Below are positions 1 through 6,593 of a stretch of DNA of 9,068 nucleotides, piece by piece; position 1 is the first letter of the stretch; each line of letters starts with the position of its first letter. The DNA comes from CAYJOG01 sp964371695 [NCBI: uncultured bacterium] (GTDB lineage: Bacteria > CAYJOG01), in NCBI GenBank assembly GCA_964371695.1, contig CAYJOG010000081.1, positions 1 through 9,068 of the forward strand. Direction: 5' to 3'. The position numbers and the translations under genes are program-made. Below the pieces are notes generated by a model that had not been told where the DNA came from, made no database searches, and saw only the letters and a list, made by a program, of their open reading frames with translations.

Positions 1-23
1 GCCCTCTCCCTGAGGGAGAGGGC
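1..23. repeat. Perfect GC-rich inverted repeat (10-bp stem, 3-nt loop)
   Basis: Bases 1-10 and 14-23 are exact reverse complements separated by TGA, giving a very stable hairpin. It lies downstream of the minus-strand methyltransferase gene, so it may end that transcript or one arriving from outside the window. There is no T-run on the plus side and the minus side is cut off. The CCCTCTCCC/GGGAGAGGG theme resembles dispersed extragenic palindromes of many proteobacteria. That family resemblance is an inference, because no second copy is present in the window. Confidence 0.7.
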
Positions 24-53
24 AAGGACTGGCCCCGCCCTTTGTCTACGTCA

Positions 54-78
54 AACATGAATTTGCTCTATTCATGTT
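54..78 (-). terminator. AT-rich 9-bp inverted repeat after the methyltransferase gene, possible weak terminator
   Basis: Bases 54-62 and 70-78 are perfectly complementary around a 7-nt loop. The element starts 9 nt beyond the methyltransferase stop codon (88-90) in the minus direction and is followed by only a short T tract. The stem is AT-rich, so termination would be weak. A protein-binding palindrome is an alternative reading. Confidence 0.35.
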
Positions 79-87
79 CAGACGCGC

Positions 88-870
88 TCAGCCGCTTTTT
101 CGCCGCCCCAGCACCTGGCCATAACCAAAATACAGCGCCCAGCACGCCGGGTCTTCGGTGAAGGCCAAAAGCCCCTCGATGTCCTCTGTCTCAACCTGGC
201 CGCTGGCCAGAAGCCCCTCTGCCAGCACCGTGATGCTCTGGCCCATCATCCGGGCGATGGCCGACTGCCCCGGCCCCACCATCAGCCGGGCCTCGAACTT
301 TTCCACGGCCACGCCCTGAGCGGCAAAAAGCTCCGGCAGCACTGTGCCAATGTCCACGCACATCTTGCGGTTTTGATAAACCACCCGAATCGCCTCAAAC
401 ACACGGTCGGCGGCGCGGCGCAGGTGTTCGGGGCCAGACAGTGTGCGGGACATCATGAAGTCGCCGTCTTCCACCACCAGCGCGCCACCGGGTTCCAGTG
501 CTTCGTGCAAACGGTGGATGACCTGGGCGCAGGCGGGAATGTGCAGCAGCACAAAGCGGGTGTGGATCAGGCCATAGCCGCCTGAGTCCAGGTTTTCCTG
601 GGTGATGTCGCCCTGTTTGATGGCCACGCCAGGGAACTCGGCCTCACTCAAAAACCGGGGGTTCAGGTCCAGCGCCTCCAGCCGGTTGCAGCGGGGCTGG
701 AGCCAGTGCAACAGCGCGCCCGCGCCGGGGCCCACTTCCAGCACCCTGTTCCAGCGGGCGTCATCGCCCACAAAAGTGTGGGTCATGGGGTCAAAAATGC
801 TTTCCAGGTGCCGCAGCCGGGCTTTTTCCTGCTCTGGCGAGATGGGGTCAAAAACATATTTGCGGGCCAT
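88..870 (-). CDS. Class I SAM-dependent methyltransferase, substrate unknown
   Basis: A 260-residue Rossmann-fold methyltransferase, probably cytoplasmic, acting on an unidentified small molecule. From the ATG at 870, motif I is VLEVGPGAG (about 43-51), the acidic residue ending strand beta-2 is Asp68 in ALDLNPRF, and GD at about 87-88 fits the adenine-contacting acidic position. The following segment (HTRFVLLHIP, then LEPGGALVVEDGD) has the usual post-motif arrangement of UbiE-like enzymes. The N-terminal block YVFDP..EQEKARLRHLESIFDP resembles a family of uncharacterised methyltransferases that begin close to this point, so I chose the ATG at 870. In-frame upstream starts exist at 912 and 918 (ATG) and 969 (GTG), which would add 14 to 33 residues. 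No start has a good Shine-Dalgarno. A TATACT hexamer 5 nt upstream of 870 could give a nearly leaderless mRNA. The gene lies 3' of the ankyrin gene on the same strand. Confidence 0.85.
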   Translation of the reverse strand: MARKYVFDPISPEQEKARLRHLESIFDPMTHTFVGDDARWNRVLEVGPGAGALLHWLQPRCNRLEALDLNPRFLSEAEFPGVAIKQGDITQENLDSGGYGLIHTRFVLLHIPACAQVIHRLHEALEPGGALVVEDGDFMMSRTLSGPEHLRRAADRVFEAIRVVYQNRKMCVDIGTVLPELFAAQGVAVEKFEARLMVGPGQSAIARMMGQSITVLAEGLLASGQVETEDIEGLLAFTEDPACWALYFGYGQVLGRRKSG

Positions 871-954
871 GGGCCAGTATAACCAGCCGGAAAAAAGGCT
901 GGCAGAGCGCATTCTCATGGCGTCGGGACGGCCTCTCACCGAATGAGGTTTAAA

Positions 955-974
955 CGGCGGTGAGGACACCGCCG
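955..974 (-). terminator. 8-bp GC hairpin downstream of the ankyrin gene
   Basis: CGGCGGTG (955-962) and CACCGCCG (967-974) pair perfectly around a 4-nt loop. Read on the minus strand, the hairpin lies about 60 nt after the ankyrin stop codon and is followed by only three Ts. It may act as an intrinsic terminator of modest strength. The GTG that would give the longest methyltransferase reading frame (967-969) sits inside this hairpin, another reason to prefer a downstream start for that gene. Confidence 0.45.
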
Positions 975-1035
975 CTACTCTTTATCCAAGCCGGGTGAAC
1001 CTGCCCGGCCGCCTCTGAAAAAAAGGCCGAGGTTT

Positions 1036-1461
1036 TTACATTCCCGCCGCAGACGCCGTGCGCAGGTGAAACACCGCATCGGCCCGGCCGGTCACCCGTG
1101 CCCAGTGCAGGGGCGTGCCGCCGGTGTTGTCTTTGGCTTTGGTGTTGGCCCCGGCGTGAATCAGGAACAACACCATGGGTGCATTGCCCTTCATGGCGGC
1201 TTCGTGCAGGGGGGTCCAGCCGAACTTGTCCTTCAGGTTCAGCGATGCGCCTCCCCCCGCCAGGGCCTTGGCAATGCCCACGTCGCCGCGCTCTGCTGCG
1301 CAGTGCAGGGGTGAGCGCCCCAGACTGTCCTGGGCGTTTGCGGACAAACCCTCTTTCAGCAGTGTCTGTACCGACCACAAATCTCCCACGCTGGCCGCTG
1401 TATGAAGCGGGGTCCAGCCCGGCGGTTTGTGGCCGTTCCGAGCCTGACTGACATAAAACAT
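1036..1461 (-). CDS. Small ankyrin-repeat protein
   Basis: A 141-residue protein made almost wholly of ankyrin repeats, a helix-turn-helix solenoid used for protein binding. Four repeats start with the G-x-(T/S)-PLH signature: GWTPLHTAA (about 15), GRSPLHCAA (48), GWTPLHEAA (81) and GGTPLHWAR (114). Repeat spacing is exactly 33 residues. The fourth repeat is shortened and ends in a divergent tail, which could be a capping unit. The ATG at 1461 is preferred because AGGAG lies 7 nt upstream. A longer in-frame reading from 1536 begins inside the predicted promoter. There is no signal peptide, membrane segment or enzymatic domain, so a cytoplasmic adaptor role is inferred and the partner is unknown. 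It is transcribed away from the mutase gene and probably has its own promoter at 1517-1545. Confidence 0.9.
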   Translation of the reverse strand: MFYVSQARNGHKPPGWTPLHTAASVGDLWSVQTLLKEGLSANAQDSLGRSPLHCAAERGDVGIAKALAGGGASLNLKDKFGWTPLHEAAMKGNAPMVLFLIHAGANTKAKDNTGGTPLHWARVTGRADAVFHLRTASAAGM

Positions 1462-1516
1462 GACATTCTCCTTTTTATTCTTGGCCCGTTGGTGTGAGGT
1501 TTTGGAGGATGGCCGG

Positions 1517-1545
1517 ATTCTATCAGAGAAGGCCATTGTTGTCCA
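1517..1545 (-). promoter_or_regulatory. Sigma-70-type promoter for the ankyrin gene
   Basis: On the minus strand TGGACA (1545-1540, 5 of 6 to consensus) and TAGAAT (1522-1517, 5 of 6) are separated by exactly 17 bp. Transcription would start near 1510, giving an untranslated leader of about 49 nt that contains the AGGAG ribosome binding site of the ankyrin gene. Confidence 0.6.
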
Positions 1546-1664
1546 GCATTACTTTGTGTTTTATGAAGATTTGAACAAGTGATGGCCGTCGCATTGCGTG
1601 AAAAAAACCACAATATAGGCAGTTTTATCAGGGTTATTTTAGTTTTATTTTTTCACTGGTCAGC

Positions 1665-1695
1665 TTTAAATATTTATTAACTTTTAATATATAAT
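1665..1695 (+). promoter_or_regulatory. Candidate promoter for the mutase-meaB operon
   Basis: An exact TATAAT at 1690-1695 lies in a strongly AT-rich stretch (about 1610-1700). The best -35 match is TTTAAA at 1665-1670 (4 of 6), with a long 19-bp spacer. Alternative, poorer hexamers give 17 or 18 bp. Transcription would start near 1702 and leave a leader of about 170 nt before the mutase ATG. The AT-rich flank could also act as an UP element, which is inferred from composition only. Confidence 0.5.
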
Positions 1696-1701
1696 TAAAC
1701 A

Positions 1702-1872
1702 CGACCCTGTTTGAAAAGTAGGGCTGTGCTGGTGAAAAAAAGACCTCTCCACCCCCGTCACATGGGGCTGAAAAAGCAGTTTGCCGAAAGTCGGCCCACT
1801 GCCCAAAAGCGGTGGTTTTGGCATTAGGATGCTAGGGCAGCCGGGCGCCTTTTTCTGGCTGCAGGAGGACCC
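1702..1872 (+). promoter_or_regulatory. Long hairpin-rich 5' leader of the mutase gene
   Basis: No reading frame of note is seen here. Four successive stems can be drawn: 1752-1755 with 1764-1767, GCCGA/TCGGC at 1783-1787 with 1791-1795, 1796-1802 with 1809-1815 (one G-U pair), and GCAGCC/GGCTGC at 1837-1842 with 1857-1862. The last stem ends one base before the AGGAGG ribosome binding site (1863-1868), which is 4 nt from the ATG. A weaker alternative stem (about 1834-1838 with 1847-1851) overlaps a TTTTT run (1850-1854) and excludes the 1837-1862 stem, as in attenuators. A leader of this kind before a B12-dependent enzyme suggests RNA-level control, but I could not fit a complete canonical cobalamin riboswitch. 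Confidence 0.4.
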
Positions 1873-4014
1873 ATGAGTCAAGACTGTTCAACCGAATACG
1901 CCAACTGGCAGCGTCTGTTGGAAAAAGAAACCAAAGGCAAGGGGCCAGACGCCCTGGCCTGGATGTCGCCCGAAGGCATTCCCCTCAAGCCGCTTTACAC
2001 CGCCCAGGACCTGGAAAACCTGGAAAACACCAACACCCTGCCGGGGCTGTTTCCGTTTCTGCGGGGTGTGCGGGCCAGCATGTACGCAGGCCGCCCCTGG
2101 ACGATTCGCCAGTATTCCGGTTTTTCCACCGCTGAGGAAAGCAATGCTTTTTATCGCCGCAATCTGGCCGCCGGACAAAAGGGCCTGAGCGTAGCGTTTG
2201 ACCTGGCCACCCACCGGGGTTATGACAGCGATCACCCCCGCGTGGTGGGCGACGTGGGCAAGGCGGGCGTGGCGATAGACAGCATCGAGGACATGAAGAT
2301 CCTCTTCGACGGCATTCCGCTCAAGGAAATGTCCGTCTCCATGACCATGAACGGCGCGGTGCTGCCGGTGCTGGCCATGTTTGTGGCCGCCGGTGAAGAG
2401 CAGGGCGCGAGTCAGGCCGACCTCACGGGCACCATCCAGAACGACATCCTCAAGGAATTCATGGTGCGCAACACCTATATCTACCCGCCGGAAATGTCCA
2501 TGCGCATTGTGGGCGACATCATCGAATACACCAGCCAGCACATGCCGCGTTTCAACAGCATTTCCATCAGCGGTTATCACATGCAGGAGGCAGGCTCCAC
2601 CTGCGTGCAGGAACTGGGCTACACCCTGGCCGATGGTGTGGAATATGTAGAGGAAGCCCTGCGCCGGGGGCTGGACATAGACAGCTTTGCCCCGCGCCTG
2701 AGTTTTTTCTGGTCCATCGGCATGAACTTTTACATGGAAATCGCCAAGATGCGCGCCGCGCGGATGCTCTGGGCCAAGCTGATTTCCCGCTACAACCCCA
2801 AAAAGCCCGACAGCATGATGCTGCGGGTGCATTGCCAGACAAGCGGCGCAAGCCTCACCGAGCAGGACCCTTACAACAACGTCATCCGCACCACGCTGGA
2901 GGCGCTCGCGGCCGTGCTGGGGGGCACGCAGTCGCTGCACACCAACAGTTTTGACGAGGCCGTGGCCCTGCCCACCGACTTCAGCATGCGCATCGCCCGC
3001 AACACCCAGTTGATCTTGCAGGAGGAGAGCCACATCACCCATGTGGTGGATCCCTTCGGTGGTAGTTATTTCATGGAGTCCCTCACCCACAGCGTGGCCG
3101 CTGAGGCCATGAAGCTGTTTGACGAAGTGCAGGAACTGGGGGGCATGGGCAAGGCCATCGAGGCGGGGATTCCCAAAATGCGTATCGAAGAAAGCGCCGC
3201 CCGGCGGCAGGCCATGGTAGACAGCGGCATGGAAACCGTGGTGGGGGTGAACCGCTACAAGGCGTCTGAGGAAACCTCTTTTGACGTGCTGGACATTGAC
3301 AACCACGCCGTGTTGTTGGCCCAGCAGGCGCGCCTGGACAAAATCAGGAAAGAGCGCGACCCGGCCCGCTGCGCCGCTGCGCTCAAGGCCATCGAAGACG
3401 CGGCCCGCAGTGGCCAGGGCAACCTGCTGGCGCTCAGCATTGAGGCGGCGCACGCACGGGCCACGCTGGGTGAAATCAGCCAAGCCATTGAAAATGTGTG
3501 TGGACGGCACCGGGCGGTGATCCGTACCATTCGAGGGGTGTACGCAGGCGCGAACCAGAACCAGGACGATCTGAAGGCCATCCGCACCGAGGTGGAGGAT
3601 TTTGAAAAGGCCCATGGCCGCAGGCCGCGCATTCTGGTGGCCAAGCTGGGTCAGGACGGACACGACCGGGGGGCCAAGGTCATCGCCACCTCGTTTGCCG
3701 ACCTGGGGTTTGACGTGGACGTGGGGCCGCTGTTCAGCACGCCGCAGGAAGTCGCCCGCATGGCGGTGGAAAACGACGTACACGTGGTGGGGGTGAGCAC
3801 CCAGGCGGCGGGACACAAAACCCTGGTGCCCCAACTGGTGCAGGCCCTGGCGCAGGAGGGGGCCACGGATATTCGCGTGGTGGGGGGCGGCGTGATTCCC
3901 AAGAAGGATTACGACGCGCTGAAACAGGCGGGGGTCGTGTGCATTTTTGGCCCCGGCACGCCGGTGCCCCAGGCGGCGCGGGACGTGCTCAGGGCCATTG
4001 GCAACGGGGTGTAG
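1873..4014 (+). CDS. scpA: Methylmalonyl-CoA mutase, single-chain, adenosylcobalamin-dependent
   Basis: Interconverts (R)-methylmalonyl-CoA and succinyl-CoA in the cytoplasm by an adenosylcobalamin radical mechanism, linking propionyl-CoA to the TCA cycle. The 713 residues equal the size of E. coli ScpA/Sbm (714). Residues about 35-550 form the substrate-binding TIM barrel, with TIRQYSGFS (77-85), [10 protein letters not shown] (156-165), GYHMQEAG (234-241, conserved His236) and HCQTSG (320-325). Residues about 585-713 are the B12 domain with DGHDRG (595-600), where His597 is the lower cobalt ligand, then GVSTQAAGH and VVGGGVIP. Tyr81 and Arg199 match the Tyr89/Arg207 pair that marks methylmalonyl-CoA mutase; isobutyryl-CoA mutases carry Phe and Gln. 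Met208 stands where I expect Pro in the PPEPSMR motif. The start is fixed by AGGAGG at 1863-1868. meaB follows after 6 nt. No epimerase or propionyl-CoA carboxylase gene is in the window, so the direction of flux is unknown. Confidence 0.97.
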   Translation: MSQDCSTEYANWQRLLEKETKGKGPDALAWMSPEGIPLKPLYTAQDLENLENTNTLPGLFPFLRGVRASMYAGRPWTIRQYSGFSTAEESNAFYRRNLAAGQKGLSVAFDLATHRGYDSDHPRVVGDVGKAGVAIDSIEDMKILFDGIPLKEMSVSMTMNGAVLPVLAMFVAAGEEQGASQADLTGTIQNDILKEFMVRNTYIYPPEMSMRIVGDIIEYTSQHMPRFNSISISGYHMQEAGSTCVQELGYTLADGVEYVEEALRRGLDIDSFAPRLSFFWSIGMNFYMEIAKMRAARMLWAKLISRYNPKKPDSMMLRVHCQTSGASLTEQDPYNNVIRTTLEALAAVLGGTQSLHTNSFDEAVALPTDFSMRIARNTQLILQEESHITHVVDPFGGSYFMESLTHSVAAEAMKLFDEVQELGGMGKAIEAGIPKMRIEESAARRQAMVDSGMETVVGVNRYKASEETSFDVLDIDNHAVLLAQQARLDKIRKERDPARCAAALKAIEDAARSGQGNLLALSIEAAHARATLGEISQAIENVCGRHRAVIRTIRGVYAGANQNQDDLKAIRTEVEDFEKAHGRRPRILVAKLGQDGHDRGAKVIATSFADLGFDVDVGPLFSTPQEVARMAVENDVHVVGVSTQAAGHKTLVPQLVQALAQEGATDIRVVGGGVIPKKDYDALKQAGVVCIFGPGTPVPQAARDVLRAIGNGV

Positions 4015-4020
4015 CCCTCT

Positions 4021-5010
4021 GTGCAAACCCCTTCATTGAACTGGTTTGTCGAGGCGGTGAAGGGTGGCTCGCGCCACGGTCTGGCCAAGGCCATCACCCT
4101 GGTGGAATCACACCACCCCGAACACCGGCGGCTGGCGGGGGAACTCTTGAGCGCCCTGGGGCCGCCGCCAGAAGACACGCGGCGTATTGGTTTGAGCGGC
4201 GTGCCCGGTGTGGGAAAGTCCACGTTCATTGAATCTTTCGGCCTGTTTTTGATTGAGAAAGGTCACCGGGTGGCGGTGCTTTCGGTGGACCCCACCAGCC
4301 CCCTCAGCGGCGGCAGCATTCTGGGCGACAAAACCCGCATGCCCCAATTGAGCAATCACCCCCAGGCGTTCATCCGGCCCAGTCCCTCGGGCGGCGCGCT
4401 GGGGGGTGTGGCGTGGCGCACCCGCGAGACACAACACCTGCTGGAGGCGGCGGGTTATGACACGGTGCTGGTGGAGACCGTGGGCGTGGGGCAGTCCGAA
4501 ACCGACGTGGCGGACATGACGGATTTTTTTCTGCTGTTGATGCTGGCGGGCGCGGGAGATGAACTGCAGGGCATGAAAAAAGGCATTCTGGAACTGGCCG
4601 ACGCCATGGTGATCAACAAGGTGGACGACGTGGGTAAGGCGGCGGCCCTGAGGGCCAGGGCGGACATTGAAAGCGCACTGGGTCTGACGCCGCAAAGTGA
4701 CCGCCCCGGTGCGCTGGCGGGCTGGCGTGCGCCGGTGTTGCTGGCCAGCGGTCTGACGGGCGAGGGGCTGGCTGAAATTCACGATGTGATTGAACGGCAT
4801 CAGCGGCAGGCGGCTGAGACAGGGGCCAAGGCGCGGCGGCGCAGGCATCAGAACCTCGCCTGGTTTCACCGCCTGCTGCAAGAGGAACTGATGGTGCGCC
4901 TGCGGTCACATGCGGGCGTGGGCAAAATCTGGCCAGCGGTGGAGGCCGACGTGGAGGCGGGCAACCTGGGTGTGCAGGAGGCCGTGGCGCGTGTGCTGGC
5001 TTTTTTGTGA
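4021..5010 (+). CDS. meaB: MeaB/ArgK-type G3E GTPase, chaperone of methylmalonyl-CoA mutase
   Basis: A P-loop GTPase that gates cofactor loading into the mutase and protects or reactivates it (MeaB in Methylorubrum, MMAA in humans, ArgK/YgfD in E. coli). The 329 residues match the usual length. The Walker A motif is GVPGVGKST (60-68). The conserved SVDPTSPLSGGSILGDKTRM block spans 88-107, the switch region ETVGVGQSETDVA 152-164, and the guanine-specificity motif NKVD 199-202. The basic stretch KARRRR at 270-275 precedes the C-terminal helices, which form the dimerisation part in the family. The start is a GTG 6 nt after the mutase stop, with only a poor GGGGT upstream, so translation is probably coupled to the mutase gene. 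The old name ArgK (arginine/ornithine transport kinase) is misleading. The stop codon is 10 bp from that of the convergent GloC-like gene, and I see no convincing terminator between them. Confidence 0.95.
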   Translation: MQTPSLNWFVEAVKGGSRHGLAKAITLVESHHPEHRRLAGELLSALGPPPEDTRRIGLSGVPGVGKSTFIESFGLFLIEKGHRVAVLSVDPTSPLSGGSILGDKTRMPQLSNHPQAFIRPSPSGGALGGVAWRTRETQHLLEAAGYDTVLVETVGVGQSETDVADMTDFFLLLMLAGAGDELQGMKKGILELADAMVINKVDDVGKAAALRARADIESALGLTPQSDRPGALAGWRAPVLLASGLTGEGLAEIHDVIERHQRQAAETGAKARRRRHQNLAWFHRLLQEELMVRLRSHAGVGKIWPAVEADVEAGNLGVQEAVARVLAFL

Positions 5011-5020
5011 CCGGCTGTTT

Positions 5021-5650
5021 TCACTGCAAAAACGGGTTGAGGCGTTTCTCCTGCAAAAGCGTGGTGTCTTCGCCGTGGCCGGTGATGACGTGGGTGTGTT
5101 CCGGCAGTTTCAGCAGGCGGCTGTGAATGCTGTTCATGATGGTGTCATAACTGCCGCCCCACAGGTCGGTGCGGCCAATGCTGCCCGCAAACAGTGTGTC
5201 GCCCGCCAGCAGCAGCGGGGTTTCGGTGTTCAGAAAAAAACACACGCTGCCCGGTGAGTGGCCGGGGGTGTGCAGCACCTCCAGGGGAGTTTGCAGGTCT
5301 TCCAGCATTTCCCTGTCTTTAAGGGGAGAGCCCAGGGCGGTGGTGGCCACACGGGGCAGGCCCAGCAGTCGGCTTTGCAGGTCCATCATGGCATACAGGC
5401 CATTGTCTTCGCTGTGCAGGCGCACGGGAATGTCATATTCCTCGCTCAGTTCCTTGGCGGCCACCACGTGGTCGATGTGGGCGTGGGTGATGAGAATGGC
5501 CACGGGGGTGAGGCCCAGTGTGCTCAGGCGTTCGCGCACCCAGTGGCCGTCGCCGCCGGGGTCAATGATGTAGGCCTTTTTGGTGTGGGGGTCTCCCAGG
5601 ATGGTGCAGTTGCAGCCCAGCAGCCCCACAGGTTTTGTTTCACGAATCAT
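5021..5650 (-). CDS. gloC: Glyoxalase II-like metallo-beta-lactamase-fold hydrolase (YcbL/GloC type)
   Basis: Probably a cytoplasmic type II hydroxyacylglutathione hydrolase, cleaving S-D-lactoylglutathione to lactate and glutathione in methylglyoxal detoxification. The 209 residues match E. coli YcbL/GloC (about 215) rather than classical GloB (about 250). All metal ligands are visible: HAHIDH (56-61) with His56, His58, Asp60 and His61, His131 in TPGHSPGS, Asp151 in LAGDTLF, and His192 in ITGHGEDT. The AGSIGRTDLWGG block and the C-terminal ERLNPFLQ-like end (here EKRLNPFLQ) are typical of the subgroup. Other thioester or persulfide hydrolases share this scaffold, so the exact substrate is inferred. 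The ATG at 5650 has no Shine-Dalgarno; TAAAAT ends 6 nt upstream and could drive a leaderless transcript. The gene converges on meaB and diverges from the M23 peptidase gene. Confidence 0.9.
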   Translation of the reverse strand: MIRETKPVGLLGCNCTILGDPHTKKAYIIDPGGDGHWVRERLSTLGLTPVAILITHAHIDHVVAAKELSEEYDIPVRLHSEDNGLYAMMDLQSRLLGLPRVATTALGSPLKDREMLEDLQTPLEVLHTPGHSPGSVCFFLNTETPLLLAGDTLFAGSIGRTDLWGGSYDTIMNSIHSRLLKLPEHTHVITGHGEDTTLLQEKRLNPFLQ

Positions 5651-5656
5651 GGGGGC

Positions 5657-5697
5657 ATTTTATGTCGGGAGCGGAAAGCGCCGCAGGTTCATATAAC
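5657..5697. promoter_or_regulatory. Divergent -10-like hexamers between gloC and the M23 gene
   Basis: Only 55 bp separate the two divergent start codons. On minus, TAAAAT (5662-5657) ends 6 nt before the gloC ATG. On plus, TATAAC (5692-5697) ends 8 nt before the M23 GTG at 5706. Each matches TATAAT at 5 of 6 positions and would place transcription at or next to the start codon. Neither gene has a Shine-Dalgarno, and neither hexamer has a recognisable -35 partner. Confidence 0.3.
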
Positions 5698-5705
5698 ATG
5701 AGCCG

Positions 5706-6593
5706 GTGCCGTTTGTGATTTTGTCCAAGCCCGGTGTGGGGGAGACCCTGCGGCGGGTGTTGCCTCTGACCGTGGGGCTTGTGCTGATGGTTTCTCCGGC
5801 CAGGGCCGAGGAAAACGCCGACTGGGTGGCCGGGCGCGCCGAACAGGACTTCGCCCGTGTGGCCGAGGCGCTGCTGCGCCTGCCGGAATCCACCGTGCTG
5901 TCTCTGAGTCACGACACCGACGCGCTGGAAAAACTCATCCAGCAACTCAAAAACCAGCCGGGGGGGCAAAAGACTTTTCTCACCCTGCCGTTTGCCGCGC
6001 CCAAAACGGGCACTTGGTTTGTGGTGCAGGGGCAACTGGACCTGGTGAGCCACCGCAAGGGCACCAGCAACGCCTGGGCGTGGGATCTCGTGCTGAAAAA
6101 CGCCGCAGGCCAGCAGACCGACCCGGTCAAAAGCGGCAACGAGGCGCACTTTTGCTGGAACCAGCCGGTGCTGGCCCCCGCCCCCGGCGCGGTGCTGAAG
6201 GTGGAAAACAGCAAGCCCGATCACGCCCCCAGCGCCGTGCCCAAAGATGGTGGCAATTTTGTGATTCTGGACCACCTCAACGGCGAGGCCACGGCGCTGT
6301 GGCATTTCAAGCAGGGCAGCGTGGTGGTCAAACCGGGCGACCGTGTGCGGCGGGGCGACATGTTGGGGGCCTGTGGCAACAGCGGCAACAGCCTGTTCCC
6401 GCACATTCACATGCAACTGGACAAACTGGACCCGGTCACCGGCCAGCGCACCGCCGCCCCCGCTGTGCTGGGCATTTACCGCCGGGGCAAAACGGGCGAG
6501 ACCCTGGAGCGCCACCGCGTGGCCAAAAGGGGCGAGTTTCTCGCGCCCTTTTCGCTTACGCCCGCGCTGCCTGTTGGGGTGAGCGGTGATTGA
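5706..6593 (+). CDS. Exported M23-family (LytM-like) metallopeptidase
   Basis: A secreted or periplasmic protein with a C-terminal M23 domain, a family that cuts peptide cross-links in peptidoglycan or has a regulatory wall role. The N-terminus is a signal peptide: basic residues near 16-17, the hydrophobic LPLTVGLVLMV (19-29), and probable cleavage after ARA (about 34). Residues about 40-95 are an alpha-helical linker. The domain shows GNFVILDH (183-190), His200 in LWHFKQGSV, VKPGDRVRRGDMLG, GNSGN and the HxH motif His233/His235. The first half of the zinc site is unusual: His116 and Asp127 are 10 residues apart instead of the standard HxxxD. The start is GTG at 5706, since a stop codon lies 12 nt upstream; the GTGs at 5715 and 5736 are alternatives. 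The last 16 or so residues (ending FSLTPALPVGVSGD) are encoded by a 49-bp repeat and may not be native to the protein. Confidence 0.85.
   Translation: MPFVILSKPGVGETLRRVLPLTVGLVLMVSPARAEENADWVAGRAEQDFARVAEALLRLPESTVLSLSHDTDALEKLIQQLKNQPGGQKTFLTLPFAAPKTGTWFVVQGQLDLVSHRKGTSNAWAWDLVLKNAAGQQTDPVKSGNEAHFCWNQPVLAPAPGAVLKVENSKPDHAPSAVPKDGGNFVILDHLNGEATALWHFKQGSVVVKPGDRVRRGDMLGACGNSGNSLFPHIHMQLDKLDPVTGQRTAAPAVLGIYRRGKTGETLERHRVAKRGEFLAPFSLTPALPVGVSGD
6545..6593 (+). repeat. 49-bp direct repeat, copy 1
   Basis: It is identical to 6846-6894 at 48 of 49 positions; the one difference is A at 6558 here against G at 6859. It covers the M23 stop codon and encodes that protein's last 16 or so residues. Inside, CGCTTAC (from 6553) can pair with GTGAGCG (ending 6585), followed by a bulged base and CCC/GGG, making an imperfect hairpin. 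The A/G difference turns an A-U pair into a G-U pair, so the fold survives. It ends in GTGATTGA, which contains both a start and a stop codon. Confidence 0.9.

Noticed and set aside
950-1378. Frameshifted extension of the ankyrin protein in another minus-strand frame
   Set aside because: The alternative frame carries no ankyrin signature, and the four repeats in the chosen frame keep exact 33-residue spacing up to the tail.
1702-1872. Canonical cobalamin riboswitch upstream of the mutase gene
   Set aside because: Some short blocks appear in the expected order, but the GGGAA block, an intact P3 stem around GGTG and a good B12 box are missing, so it is kept only as a speculative finding.
1888-4026. 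Minus-strand open frame of 712 codons opposite the mutase gene
   Set aside because: It mirrors the mutase gene's third-position GC bias. Its product is rich in His, Gly and Arg with no recognisable domain, while the plus strand encodes a clear enzyme.
4108-4881. Minus-strand open frame opposite meaB
   Set aside because: Shadow of the meaB coding sequence; its product is His/Arg/Gln-rich without motifs.
5001-5036. Bidirectional terminator between meaB and gloC
   Set aside because: T and A runs flank a GTGA/TCAC stem of only 4 bp, too short to support a call.
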